A stretch of DNA of 64,000 nucleotides from Acuticoccus sp965213555 (GTDB lineage Bacteria > Pseudomonadota > Alphaproteobacteria > Rhizobiales > Amorphaceae): contig NZ_OZ243890.1 in the NCBI RefSeq assembly GCF_965213555.1, forward strand, positions 1,860,001 through 1,924,000. The letters run 5' to 3'. Numbering within the stretch: position 1 is the first letter of the stretch; each line of letters opens with the position of its first letter. The notes beneath the pieces were generated by a model that saw only the letters and a list, made by a program, of their open reading frames with translations, searched no databases and was not told where the DNA came from. The position numbers were made by a program, and so were the translations under genes. Positions 8,716 to 17,352 of this stretch are shown here, in pieces.

Positions 8716-10422
8716 TTGGCCGACAGCCCGACACCGCACACCGGCGCGCCCCCGGGGTCCGGCACGCCCCCGGCGACGGGAGCGGCCCACCGCGTCCTCG
8801 CCCGCAAGTACCGTCCGAGCCACTTCGGCGAGCTGATCGGCCAGGCGCCGATGGTGCGCACGTTGCGCAACGCGTTCGCCCACCGGCGCATCCCCCAGGC
8901 GTGGATGCTGACCGGCGTGCGCGGCGTCGGCAAGACGACGACGGCGCGGATCCTCGCCCGCGCGCTGAACTACGAGCGCGACGGGGTGCGCGCGCCGACG
9001 GTGGACCTCGAGCTGCCCGGCGTCCACTGCCAGGCGATCATGGAGGGGCGGCACGTCGACGTCATCGAGATGGACGCGGCGAGCCACACCGGCATCAGCG
9101 ACATCCGCGAGATCACCGACGCGGCGCGCTACAAGCCGGTCTCGGCACTGCACAAGGTCTACATCATCGACGAGGTGCACATGCTGTCGGTGCAGGCGTT
9201 CAACGGCCTGCTCAAGACGCTCGAGGAGCCGCCAGGGCACGTCAAGTTCATCTTCGCGACGACCGAGATCCGCAAGGTGCCCGTGACGGTGCTGTCGCGC
9301 TGCCAGCGCTTCGACCTCAGGCGCATCGAGGCGGACGTCCTCGTCGCCCACCTTGCCGCCGTCGCCGCGGCCGAGGGCGTCGCGGCGGACGAGGCCGCGC
9401 TCGCGCTCATCGCGCGCGCCGCGGAGGGGTCGGTGCGCGACGCGCTGTCGCTGCTCGACCAGGCGATCGCCCACGGCGGCGGGGCGGTGAGCGCGGAGGG
9501 GCTGCGCGAGATGCTCGGCCTCGCCGACCGCGCCCGCGTCGTCGACCTCTTCGAGCACGTCATGTCGGGCGACGTGGCGGCGGCGCTCGCCGAGCTTGCG
9601 GCGCAGTACGAGGTGGGGGCGGAGCCGTCGGTCGTGCTGACGGAGCTTGCCGCGTTCACCCATCAAGTGACGCGGCTCAAGGCGACGGGTCTCGCGCCGG
9701 ACGGCGGCGACCCGCAGGAGCTGCGCGAGCGGGCGAAGGCGTTCGCCGCCGGCCTTCCCATGGCGAGCCTGTCGCGCATGTGGCAGGCGCTGCTCACCGG
9801 GATCGCCGAGGTGCAGGCCGCGGCCAAGCCCCTCGTCGCGGCGGAGATGGTGGTGATCCGCCTCGCCTACATGGCGAGCCTGCCGGACCCCGCCGCACTG
9901 CCGCTGACCGAGGCGCCGACCGCATCGCCGGCTGCGGTGCGCGGGACCATCGGCAGCGCGCCGACCGGGAACGGTCGCGAGCCGTCGGGGCAGGGGCCGG
10001 CACGGAGCGCCGCGGCGCGGCGGCCGGCGAGCCTTGGCGAGGTCGCCGCGCTCGTCGGCGAGCACTCGCTGCGGCTGAAGCACTCCGTCGAGCGCGACAT
10101 GCGGCTGAAGCGCTTCGAGGAGGGCCGCATTGAGGTCTCGCTCGAGCCGGGCGCGGCGCCGGACTGCGCCGGGACGCTCGGTCAAAAGCTCACGGAGATC
10201 ACCGGCGAGCGCTGGATCGTCACCGTCAGCGAGGGGGCGACGGCGCGGACCCTTGCCGAGGTTGAAGCGAGCGCTCAAGCGCAGCTGCGCGCCGAGGCGG
10301 CGCAGGAGCCCCTCGTGCGGGCGATCCTGGACCGCTTCCCCGACGCCACGATCGCCGAGGTGCGGACCAACCCGCGCGAGGATGCAGGGCCGGCGAGCGG
10401 CCGAGCCCGCGAGCAAGGCTGA
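8716..10422 (+). CDS. dnaX: DNA polymerase III subunits gamma/tau
   Basis: Clamp-loader ATPase of the replisome. The 568-residue product has Walker A GVRGVGKTTTARI near residue 71, Walker B IIDEVHML, and sensor/arginine-finger segment VLSRCQRFDLRR. It is followed by the lid and collar domains and a C-terminal region for polymerase and helicase contacts. The cysteine cluster of the enterobacterial zinc module is replaced by DLELPGVHCQAI, the usual alphaproteobacterial form. The start is TTG, supported by an upstream GGAGAG and by the N-terminus being close to the conserved ARKYRPSHF. I see no obvious programmed frameshift site for a separate gamma form, but did not examine it exhaustively. The ybaB gene follows after eleven bases. 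Confidence 0.96.
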   Translation: MADSPTPHTGAPPGSGTPPATGAAHRVLARKYRPSHFGELIGQAPMVRTLRNAFAHRRIPQAWMLTGVRGVGKTTTARILARALNYERDGVRAPTVDLELPGVHCQAIMEGRHVDVIEMDAASHTGISDIREITDAARYKPVSALHKVYIIDEVHMLSVQAFNGLLKTLEEPPGHVKFIFATTEIRKVPVTVLSRCQRFDLRRIEADVLVAHLAAVAAAEGVAADEAALALIARAAEGSVRDALSLLDQAIAHGGGAVSAEGLREMLGLADRARVVDLFEHVMSGDVAAALAELAAQYEVGAEPSVVLTELAAFTHQVTRLKATGLAPDGGDPQELRERAKAFAAGLPMASLSRMWQALLTGIAEVQAAAKPLVAAEMVVIRLAYMASLPDPAALPLTEAPTASPAAVRGTIGSAPTGNGREPSGQGPARSAAARRPASLGEVAALVGEHSLRLKHSVERDMRLKRFEEGRIEVSLEPGAAPDCAGTLGQKLTEITGERWIVTVSEGATARTLAEVEASAQAQLRAEAAQEPLVRAILDRFPDATIAEVRTNPREDAGPASGRAREQG

Positions 10423-10433
10423 GAGGAACCTCC

Positions 10434-10754
10434 ATGGACATCATGAAGATGATGGGCAAGGCCCGCGAGCTGCAGAGCCGCATGGGCGACCTGCAGGGCG
10501 AACTGAAGACGCTGGAGGCCACCGGCGAGGCCGGCGCTGGCGCCGTCGTCGCCCGGGTCAACGGCGCCATGGCGATCATCGCGCTCACCATCGACGAGGC
10601 GATGATGAGGCCGGAGGAACGCGAGGTCGTCGAGGACCTCGTCATCGCAGCTGTCTCCGACGCCCAGGCGAAGGTGTCCGCGCTCGTCCAGGAGCGCACG
10701 CAGTCCGTGATGGGCGACATGGGACTGCCCGCCGGCCTCAAGCTGCCGTTCTAG
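10434..10754 (+). CDS. YbaB/EbfC family nucleoid-associated protein
   Basis: A 106-residue protein beginning MDIMKMMGKARELQSRM, with the amphipathic coiled N-terminal helix and the central 'VNGAMAIIALTIDEAMM' strand of the YbaB family. These dimeric proteins bind DNA with little sequence preference and sit almost invariably between dnaX and recR. A good Shine-Dalgarno (GAGAGGAA) lies seven bases before the ATG. The C-terminus GLPAGLKLPF is typical. The operon position supports a shared role with replication and recombination functions. The assignment is firm on both sequence and synteny. Confidence 0.94.
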   Translation: MDIMKMMGKARELQSRMGDLQGELKTLEATGEAGAGAVVARVNGAMAIIALTIDEAMMRPEEREVVEDLVIAAVSDAQAKVSALVQERTQSVMGDMGLPAGLKLPF

Positions 10755-10784
10755 GACCGGACGGGCGGCGGCGCGGCGAGGCCC

Positions 10785-11387
10785 ATGGCGGTCGCAGGCC
10801 CCGAGATCGAGCGCCTCATCGCTCTCCTCGCCAAGCTGCCCGGCCTTGGACCGCGCTCGGCGCGGCGCGCGGCGCTCTACCTCGTCAAGCGCCGCGAGGC
10901 CGTGCTGGAGCCCCTAGCGCGTGCCCTCGCCGAGGTGGGCGAGCGTGTCAGCGTGTGCTCGAGCTGCGGCAACGTCGACACGTCGGACCCCTGCACGGTG
11001 TGCCTCGACGCGACGCGCGACGCCTCGACGCTCATCGTCGTGGAGGACGTCGCTGATCTTTGGGCGCTGGAGCGGGCCGCCGTGATGCGCGCGCGCTACC
11101 ACGTGCTCGGCGGGACGATCTCCGCCCTCGACGGCTTCGGGCCCGAGGACATCGGCATCGGCCGCCTCGTGGCGCGCGTCGCCGAGGGCGAGGTCGGCGA
11201 GGTTGTGCTCGCGATGAACGCCACCGTCGAGGGGCAGACCACGGCGCACTACATCACCGAACGGCTCGAGCCGACGGGGGTGCGCGTGTCCCGCCTCGCC
11301 TCGGGCGTCCCCATCGGCGGCGAGCTCGACTACCTCGACGAGGGGACGCTCGCCGCGGCCTTCACCCAGCGCCGGCCGTTCGGCTGA
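10785..11387 (+). CDS. recR: recombination mediator protein RecR
   Basis: RecF-pathway recombination protein that, with RecO, loads RecA on gapped DNA. The 200-residue length is standard. It has the helix-hairpin-helix LAKLPGLGPRSARRAALYL near residue 14, the C4 zinc finger CSSCGNVDTSDPCTVC near residue 57, the Toprim motif TLIVVEDVADLWALERA near residue 81, and the Walker-B-like C-terminal part ending RRPFG. It is the third gene of the dnaX-ybaB-recR block, 30 bases after ybaB. Nothing unusual is visible. Confidence 0.97.
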   Translation: MAVAGPEIERLIALLAKLPGLGPRSARRAALYLVKRREAVLEPLARALAEVGERVSVCSSCGNVDTSDPCTVCLDATRDASTLIVVEDVADLWALERAAVMRARYHVLGGTISALDGFGPEDIGIGRLVARVAEGEVGEVVLAMNATVEGQTTAHYITERLEPTGVRVSRLASGVPIGGELDYLDEGTLAAAFTQRRPFG

Positions 11388-11447
11388 CGTCCCGCTGGAG
11401 GGGGCGCGGCTCCCCGAGACGCATCATCGGCCGCCTGAAGGGACCTT

Positions 11448-12443
11448 ATGACCGACACGCGCTACGACGTCCTTGGCATCGGCAACGCGATCTTCGACAT
11501 TTTGGGCCACGTGGAGGACGACGCGCTCGCCCGGCTCGGCGTCGCGAAGGGTTCCATGCGGCTCGTCGACGAGGCCGGCGCGCGCGCCGTCGACGCGGAG
11601 CTCGCCGACGCGGTCCGCGTGTCCGGAGGCTCGGCGGGCAACACGGTCGCCGGTGTCGCGTCCCTGGGCGGACGCGCCGCGTTCATCGGCAAGGTCGCCA
11701 CCGACGCGTACGGCGAGGCCTACACCCACGACATGCGCCACGCGGGCGTGGCCTTCGAGACGCCGCCGCTGGCGAACGGCGCGCCGACGGCGACCTCCAC
11801 CATCCTCGTCACCTCCGACGGCGAGCGCACCATGAACACCTTCCTCGGGGCGAGCCAGGCGCTCGGCCCGGACGACGTCGACGGGGCGCTGGTTGAGGCG
11901 TCGGCGATCACCTTCCTCGAGGGTTACCTGTTCGATCCGCCGCACGCCAAGGCCGCGTTCCGCAGGGCGGCGGAGCTCGCCGCTGCGGCAGGGCGCACCA
12001 CCGCGCTCACCTTGTCTGACACCTTCTGCGTGGAGCGGCACCGGGCCGACTTCCTGGACTTCCTGTCCAGCGGCACGATCCACCTCGCCTTCGCCAACGC
12101 CGCGGAGGCGCGCGCGCTCGCCGAGACCGACGACCTCGACGCGGCCTGCGAGCGGCTCGCCGGCCTCGTGCCCATGGCCGTCGTCACCATGGGCGAGCAC
12201 GGCGCACGCGTGCTCGCCGGAGCCGAGCGCATCGACGTGCCCGCGGTGCCGACCCGCGTGGTCGACCTCACCGGGGCAGGCGACCTCTTCGCCGCCGGGT
12301 TCCTGCTGGGCCGCGCGCGCGGCGCGGCGCCGGAGCCGTCGGCGCGCCTGGGAGCTTTCGCCGCGGCGGAGGTGATCTCGCACTTCGGCGCGCGGCCTCA
12401 GACCCGGCTCGAGGCGCTCGCCCGCGAGGCGGGGCTGCCCTAG
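11448..12443 (+). CDS. PfkB-family carbohydrate/nucleoside kinase, adenosine-kinase-like
   Basis: ATP-dependent sugar or nucleoside kinase of the ribokinase fold, 331 residues. Family signature 1 is visible as SGGSAGNTVAGVASLGG (about residues 62-78), and signature 2 as DLTGAGDLFAAGFLLGR (about residues 275-291), with the catalytic aspartate in GAGD. The N-terminus YDVLGIGNAIFDIL and the segment FLGASQAL match the adenosine-kinase-like clade common in alphaproteobacteria, where the substrate is usually annotated as adenosine without direct proof. The gene follows recR by 60 bases and converges with the CoA-transferase gene, overlapping its end by four bases. Confidence 0.88.
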   Translation: MTDTRYDVLGIGNAIFDILGHVEDDALARLGVAKGSMRLVDEAGARAVDAELADAVRVSGGSAGNTVAGVASLGGRAAFIGKVATDAYGEAYTHDMRHAGVAFETPPLANGAPTATSTILVTSDGERTMNTFLGASQALGPDDVDGALVEASAITFLEGYLFDPPHAKAAFRRAAELAAAAGRTTALTLSDTFCVERHRADFLDFLSSGTIHLAFANAAEARALAETDDLDAACERLAGLVPMAVVTMGEHGARVLAGAERIDVPAVPTRVVDLTGAGDLFAAGFLLGRARGAAPEPSARLGAFAAAEVISHFGARPQTRLEALAREAGLP

Positions 12444-13669
12444 GCGAGGACCTCGCGGGTGTGGATGGTGCCGGCGTCGGCCATCGCGTCGATCTCGGCG
12501 GCGGCGAAGCCGTGCTCGGTGAGGATGGCGCGGGTGTGCTCGCCCGGCAGCGGCGGGGAGCTGAACCCCGGATCGCCCGGCGCGATGCCGAGGCCCGGCA
12601 GGCGCGGCAGCAGCACCTCGCCGACCTCGGCGGCGTGCAGCGGCGCAACGAGTTCGCAATGGCGCACCTGGGGATCGTCGAGGAGCGCGGCGTAGTCGTT
12701 CACCGGGCCGCACAGGACACCGGCCGCCTGCAGGAGGTCGAGCCACGCCTGGGACGTCCGCGTGCCGAGCACCTCCGCCATCGCGGCGTGCAGCGAGGCG
12801 ACGTTCGCGACCCGGGCCGCGTTGGTGGCGTAGCGCTCGTCGGCGACCCACTGCGGTGCCTCGAGCGCCTCGGCGAGGGCTGCGAACATGCGGTCGCGCA
12901 GGCACGTGACGGTGATCGTGCCGTCGGCGGTGCGGAACATGCCGGACGGCGCGGTGACCGCCCCCGCCGGTCGGCCGCCCGTCATCTGGTGCGCCAGCAG
13001 CGGCATCGCCTGGAAGGTGAGCGCGGTGTGCAGCAGCGAGGTCTCGATGCGGCGGCTGCCGCCCCCGGCGCGGAGCTCGGCCGCCGCCGCCGCGAGCACG
13101 ACGCTGGTGTAGAGCCCGGCGGTCATGTCCACCGCAAGCATCCCGATGCGGTGCGGCTCGCCCGACGGCGTGCGGTTCACCACCACCATCCCGGTGTGCG
13201 CCTGGAGGATGGAGTCCGAGCCGGGCCGCTTGGCGTAGGGCCCGTCGCTGCCGTAGCCCGTCACCGACACCTGGACGACGGGGTCGGCGACGGCCTTCAG
13301 CGCGTCGAAGGTCATACCGAGCTTCCGAAGGACGCCGGGGCGGAAGCTGTCCACCACCATGTCGGCGCCGCGGGCGAGCCGCAGGAGGAGGTCGCGACCC
13401 TCCGGCCGCGCCGCATCGACGACGATGGAGCGCTTGCCGGCGTTCGCCATCAGGAACAGCGAGCTCATGGCGCCGACGCGCTCGCCCATGTGGCGTCCCC
13501 AGTCGCCCTCCGGTGGCTCGACCTTGGTGATCGAGGCACCGAGCGCGGCCATCATCTGCACGGCGTAGGGGGCGGCGAGGCCCTGCGACAGGTCGAGGAT
13601 GACGAGCCCCTCGAACGGGCGCAGCGGCCGGCGGGCGTCCCCCTCGTGGGCCACGGGCTCGATGGTCAT
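12440..13669 (-). CDS. CaiB/BaiF-type class III CoA-transferase
   Basis: Transfers CoA between a CoA thioester and a carboxylic acid. The 409-residue protein carries the family N-terminus GLVILDLSQGLAAPYAVQMM, the GDWGR CoA-contact region and the catalytic aspartate in RPGSDSILQAHTG (about residue 153). Late motifs include LCGPVNDYAALLDDPQV. Class III transferases have diverse acid substrates (carnitine, formate/oxalate, alpha-methylacyl and others), and sequence alone does not tell which applies. It is divergent from the unknown gene at 13848 across 178 bp that hold no gene but probably both promoters. Confidence 0.88.
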   Translation of the reverse strand: MTIEPVAHEGDARRPLRPFEGLVILDLSQGLAAPYAVQMMAALGASITKVEPPEGDWGRHMGERVGAMSSLFLMANAGKRSIVVDAARPEGRDLLLRLARGADMVVDSFRPGVLRKLGMTFDALKAVADPVVQVSVTGYGSDGPYAKRPGSDSILQAHTGMVVVNRTPSGEPHRIGMLAVDMTAGLYTSVVLAAAAAELRAGGGSRRIETSLLHTALTFQAMPLLAHQMTGGRPAGAVTAPSGMFRTADGTITVTCLRDRMFAALAEALEAPQWVADERYATNAARVANVASLHAAMAEVLGTRTSQAWLDLLQAAGVLCGPVNDYAALLDDPQVRHCELVAPLHAAEVGEVLLPRLPGLGIAPGDPGFSSPPLPGEHTRAILTEHGFAAAEIDAMADAGTIHTREVLA

Positions 13670-13847
13670 GGCGGTCCCTCCGATGTTGGCGCGCGCGCCG
13701 ACGCGGTCATTCTAAGGTCATTTCCGGATGCCCGTGCATGGGCATCACCATGAAAGTTGCGTCGAACGGGCGGTGAGGAGTGCGTCGGCCTCCGAATGAC
13801 GGTGTAGTGTCGTCCAAGACGGCCACTTCGCCGGGCGGGAGGAGCGC

Positions 13848-14918
13848 GTGGACACGCCGACGGCGGACGCGGGGGTCGGCGAGCGCGCGCTCGACGCCCT
13901 CGCCGGCCTCTACCGGGGAATGTTCACCGGGCTCGTCCTGTCCGTGGTCACGCGACGGGGGGAGGCGGACGCCGCGCGCTACGTCCACGCGGTGTTCCGC
14001 CATCAGCACGAGCGCATGTTCCTGCCGGGCCTGCGCAAGCTCGGCCTCGAGGACCGGCCGCCGGCCGTCGCCTGCGCCGCCTACCACACCCTCGCCAACA
14101 GGATCGGCGGCGCGGCGGTGGAGTTCGTGCCCGAGCGTGACGACAAGGCCTGGGTCGTCTTCCCGCCGCCGCGCTGGATCTGGGACGGCGTCGCCATCTG
14201 CGCGGTGCCCTCGTCGGTGGCGCGCGGCATGCTAACGGGCTGGTACGCGCGGAACGGGATCAGCCTCCGCGTGTCGGATCTGAGGTTCGTGGTGACGGGT
14301 CAGCTCGTCGACGGCGACTTCGGGCTGGCGGGCTACTTCGAGCGGACGGGGCGCGACCTCGGACCCGACGAGCGGCTCGCATTCCGTCCCGGTGAACAGC
14401 CGCCGCGGACGGGAGGCGGCGACGCCCTCGCGCTCCCAGGGGCGTGGCCGGCGGCACGCCTTGCGGCAGCGCGAAGGAACTACGCCATGGAGTACGTCCG
14501 CTCGGCCTTGCCCCGGCTCGACGAGCTGTTCGGCACCGCCGACGCGGCGCACCTCGCCCGGCACACCGGGCGCCTCGTTGGAGCCCAGCTCTACGGCGGG
14601 GTCGCCGAGGCGTGGGGCGTGCGCGGGCGCTCTCCCGCCGACTTCGCCAACCTCCTGTGCCGCTGGGCCGCCCTCGAGGGCGACGCGGCCGACGCGCGCG
14701 GCGGCTTCGTCGAGCGTCGCGGCTGGCGCCTCGCGCACGGCGTGGAGCACTCCGGCGGCGCGCTCGCCGCGGGCTGGGAGGGGCTGGTGCACGGCGCCGC
14801 CCTGGCGCATGACCGCGACCTGTGCGTCGCCGTGGAGGAGCGGGCGCGGGGCCGCGACGGGACTTGGCGCTGGTCAGTGCGCTGCGCGTCGAACGCCACG
14901 GGGGAGGCGATAGGGTGA
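13848..14918 (+). CDS. protein of unknown function, coupled to the TraB/GumN gene
   Basis: I do not recognise a family for this 356-residue protein. It is soluble, alanine/arginine-rich, with no signal peptide or membrane span. Two halves can be seen: residues 1-190, with a FPPPRWIWDGVAICAVPSS segment, and residues 205-356, with YAMEYVRSALPRLDELFGTA and a histidine-rich VEHSGG block. The start is GTG with GGGAGGAG upstream. Its last codons overlap the GTG start of the next gene, so the two are co-translated. It is divergent from the CoA-transferase, which makes a shared regulatory region but not necessarily a shared pathway. Confidence 0.6.
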   Translation: MDTPTADAGVGERALDALAGLYRGMFTGLVLSVVTRRGEADAARYVHAVFRHQHERMFLPGLRKLGLEDRPPAVACAAYHTLANRIGGAAVEFVPERDDKAWVVFPPPRWIWDGVAICAVPSSVARGMLTGWYARNGISLRVSDLRFVVTGQLVDGDFGLAGYFERTGRDLGPDERLAFRPGEQPPRTGGGDALALPGAWPAARLAAARRNYAMEYVRSALPRLDELFGTADAAHLARHTGRLVGAQLYGGVAEAWGVRGRSPADFANLLCRWAALEGDAADARGGFVERRGWRLAHGVEHSGGALAAGWEGLVHGAALAHDRDLCVAVEERARGRDGTWRWSVRCASNATGEAIG

Positions 14919-15964
14919 GGGTCTTGGCAAGGGGCTGGATCGCCGGGCTCGCGCTCGCCGTCCTCGCAAGCGGCGCGGTGGCGGACTGTGGGGCGCCGCC
15001 GGGGTCCGACGCTGCGCTGATCGAGGCGCCGCGCGCCGCGCGTGCCATCGCCGACGCGCGGGACCTCCTGCCCAACGCCGAAGGCCGGCTGTGGCGCGTG
15101 GCAACCGAGCCTCCGTCCTACCTCGTGGGCACGTTCCACGTCGCCACGGACGGGATTGAGGCGCCGGGACCCGTGATGTCGCGCCTCGTCACGGACGCCT
15201 CGCGGCTCTTCGTCGAGGTGGAGGCTGCCGCCCTCAAGGCGGCCGTGGCCTCCTTCCTCGCCGACCCCGCGGGGCTGGTGCGCGCGACGGACGATCGCCT
15301 CACCGACGGCCTGAGCGCGGCGGAGCGGACGCAGGCGCGGGCCGTGTTCGCGCGCTACGGCGTGCCGCTGCCGGTCGCCGATCGGATGCGCCCGTTCGTC
15401 CTCGTCGGCCTCCTCAGCCTCCCGCCCTGCCTCGTCGGTGCGGCGCAAGGGCCGGGGCTCGACGCCAACCTCGAGCGGCTCGCCCGGGACAGCGGCGTGC
15501 CGGTCGAGGCGCTCGAGACCGTGGAGGAGCAGGTCGCGGCGCTGGAGGCGGACCCCAAGGTGATGGACGAGGTGTTGCGCCTCATGATCGCACGGGCCGA
15601 CCGCGCGCCCGAGGACTGGTTCACGACGGTCGCGCTGTACCGGGGAGGGTACGTCGGGGCGCTGTGGACCCTGATGCTGTCTAACTTGACCGAGGCGGTG
15701 GGCGAGGCCGAGGCTGCAGCGATCGCCGACGCGTTCTGGCAGCGGCTCGTCGCGGGGCGAAACGCGCGGATGGCCGAGCGCCTCGCGCCGGCGCTTTCCG
15801 GGGGCGGCGTCGTGGTGGCGGTGGGCGCGCTGCACCTGCCGGGCGAGGATGGGCTCGTCGCGCTGCTGCGCGAGGCCGGTCACACGGTCACCCGCGTCGA
15901 CGAGGGCGCGCCTGATGCGACGTCGGGATCGCCCGGCCGCAGCGGAGCAGGCCGCGGGAGGTGA
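14915..15964 (+). CDS. TraB/GumN family protein, secreted
   Basis: The 349-residue product starts with a signal peptide (RVLARGWIAGLALAVLASGA) and then shows the TraB/GumN pattern: LWRVATEPPSYLVGTFHVA near residue 46, an LFVEVE acidic motif, and the late VVVAVGALHLPGEDGLVALL segment. Family members have a Tiki/TraB-type metal-dependent hydrolase fold, with conserved GxxH and a late GxxH/GxxHxxG motif, here GTFH and GALHLPG; the activity in bacteria is mostly unproven. The GTG start is chosen because it overlaps the preceding stop (GTGA) and has GGGGAGG eight bases upstream. A longer in-frame start at 14822 would bury the signal peptide. Confidence 0.82.
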   Translation: MRVLARGWIAGLALAVLASGAVADCGAPPGSDAALIEAPRAARAIADARDLLPNAEGRLWRVATEPPSYLVGTFHVATDGIEAPGPVMSRLVTDASRLFVEVEAAALKAAVASFLADPAGLVRATDDRLTDGLSAAERTQARAVFARYGVPLPVADRMRPFVLVGLLSLPPCLVGAAQGPGLDANLERLARDSGVPVEALETVEEQVAALEADPKVMDEVLRLMIARADRAPEDWFTTVALYRGGYVGALWTLMLSNLTEAVGEAEAAAIADAFWQRLVAGRNARMAERLAPALSGGGVVVAVGALHLPGEDGLVALLREAGHTVTRVDEGAPDATSGSPGRSGAGRGR

Positions 15965-16093
15965 GCGGCCCACCGGACCAGCGCCATCGGTGCTCGGGGT
16001 GCGACGACGCTGGCCCTCGCCTGGTGCACGCGCGACAGGCGGTCGGCCCCCTCCTCCGTGTCGGCGACGGACGGTGCCTCCCACAGGATCGCA

Positions 16094-16256
16094 AGGCCGC
16101 GGTCTGGCGAGCGCTCCTCACGTTATCCTACGGCACGACGACCACCTACGGGGCGCTGGCACGGGCCATCGGTCGGCCACGGCCTCCCGCGCCGTGCGTT
16201 GACCGGCTTCGGCGGCGGGCTCGCCAGGAGGATGGCGCTCCACGCCCACGAGGGGA
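16094..16256 (+). pseudogene. Ogt/MGMT-type DNA repair methyltransferase remnant
   Basis: One frame reads VWRALLTLSYGTTTTYGALA then RAIGRP, the DNA-binding segment that precedes the active site in O6-alkylguanine-DNA alkyltransferases. Another frame then reads LTGFGGGLARRMALHAHEG, the segment that follows the active site. The intervening block, which in the family contains NPCHRV with the acceptor cysteine, is missing, and the frames differ. The gene is therefore both deleted and frameshifted and cannot work. The rest of 15965-16486 shows no other supportable gene. Confidence 0.75.
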
Positions 16257-16486
16257 GCGCGCCTGTGCAGGGGTGCCCGCCGGTGGGTGGAACCGCCGGC
16301 GCAGCCCGACGCGAGGCGTGGAGTCGCTTTGACCGCCAACGGGTTCGGCGCTACGTGAACAGCAGGGCGCAGGGCTCGCCCTCGTGCGGAGCGACCCCGG
16401 ACGACGTGACCTCGTGCCTCGGCACGATGTCGCGCGGTGCCGCCTGCGGGTTGGGTCGCGCGGCCCGGAGTGTTGAAGGGAGCAAG

Positions 16487-16897
16487 ATGGCGAGCGCTGA
16501 TTCGGAGGCGAGCCGCAGGCCGCGGCCCCTGTCGCCGCACCTGTCTATCTACCGGCCCATCGTCACCATGGTCATGTCGATCATGCACCGTGCGACGGGC
16601 ATCATCAACGTCGGCGGCCTCCTCCTGGTCGTCGGCTACCTGCTCGCCATCGCGTCCGGCCCCGAGGCCTACGGGACTGCCGCCGCGCTCTACAGCTCTT
16701 GGTTCGGCCGTGTCGTGCTGGTGGCGTTCACCTGGTCGCTGATCCACCACCTCGTCAGCGGCATCCGTTACTTCCTGTGGGACTTCGGCCTCGCGTTCGG
16801 CCCCGAGCGCTACGCCATGTCCTGGGCGGCGCTCGTCGCCGGGATCGTCCTTACGATCGCCCTGTGGGTGGGGGTCGTCGCCATGGAGATCGTCTGA
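16487..16897 (+). CDS. sdhC: succinate dehydrogenase cytochrome b556 subunit
   Basis: Membrane anchor of complex II that binds haem b and ubiquinone. The 136-residue protein has RPLSPHLSIYRPIVTMVMSI at residue 13, with the S/R residues of the quinone site, and the family signature HRATGIINVGG. Three spans follow, with the haem-ligand histidine in SLIHHLVSGIRYFLWD. The start is the ATG after GAAGGGAGCAAG; a longer open frame upstream is only leftover from decayed DNA. Its stop overlaps the sdhD start (TGATG). Confidence 0.95.
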   Translation: MASADSEASRRPRPLSPHLSIYRPIVTMVMSIMHRATGIINVGGLLLVVGYLLAIASGPEAYGTAAALYSSWFGRVVLVAFTWSLIHHLVSGIRYFLWDFGLAFGPERYAMSWAALVAGIVLTIALWVGVVAMEIV

Positions 16898-17340
16898 TGC
16901 GTCAGCCCATCGACCACGCGGCCAAGCAGGACCCCAGCGCGGGCAAGGGCTTCAAGACGCCGCTCAAGGTGATCCGCGGCCTTGGCAGCGCCGGCGCCGG
17001 CACCGAGGACATGATCCGTCAGCGGATCACCGCGCTCGCCAACGCGGTGCTCGTGATCTTTCTCGCCGGCATCGCCATCGCGCTGTCGGGGATGAGCTAC
17101 GCCAACGCCGTTGCGCTGGTGGGCAGCACGTGGGTCGCAGTGCCGCTGGCGCTCGCGATCCTGTCCGTCACACTCCACATGAAGCTCGGCGTGCAGCTGG
17201 TGATCGAGGACTACGTTCACGCCGACATTTTGCGCATTGCGCTGATGGCAGCGCTCAACGTGTTCGCCGCGGCGGTGGCGCTCACCGCGCTCTACGCCAT
17301 CGTGAGGGTTAGCCTGGCCGGCCTCGTGCTCGCCAGCTGA
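16897..17340 (+). CDS. sdhD: succinate dehydrogenase hydrophobic membrane anchor subunit
   Basis: Second membrane anchor of complex II, 147 residues. It has three predicted spans in residues 45-145 and the haem/quinone region HMKLGVQLVIEDYVH, in which the first histidine corresponds to the haem ligand and the D-Y pair to the quinone site. The N-terminal KTPLKVIRGLGSAGAGTEDM is typical of alphaproteobacterial SdhD. It is coupled to sdhC by a one-base overlap, and sdhA begins twelve bases after its stop behind GGAGGGACGAGG. Confidence 0.94.
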   Translation: MRQPIDHAAKQDPSAGKGFKTPLKVIRGLGSAGAGTEDMIRQRITALANAVLVIFLAGIAIALSGMSYANAVALVGSTWVAVPLALAILSVTLHMKLGVQLVIEDYVHADILRIALMAALNVFAAAVALTALYAIVRVSLAGLVLAS

Positions 17341-17352
17341 GGAGGGACGAGG

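Noticed and set aside
8990..9080. Loss of the zinc-binding cysteines in DnaX
   Set aside because: DLELPGVHCQAI in place of the cysteine cluster is the normal alphaproteobacterial form, not an anomaly of this genome.
7654..10416. 920-codon minus-strand frame across ynjD, the SRP RNA and dnaX
   Set aside because: It spans three well-supported plus-strand genes and reads as low-complexity Arg/His/Ala sequence; no family features.
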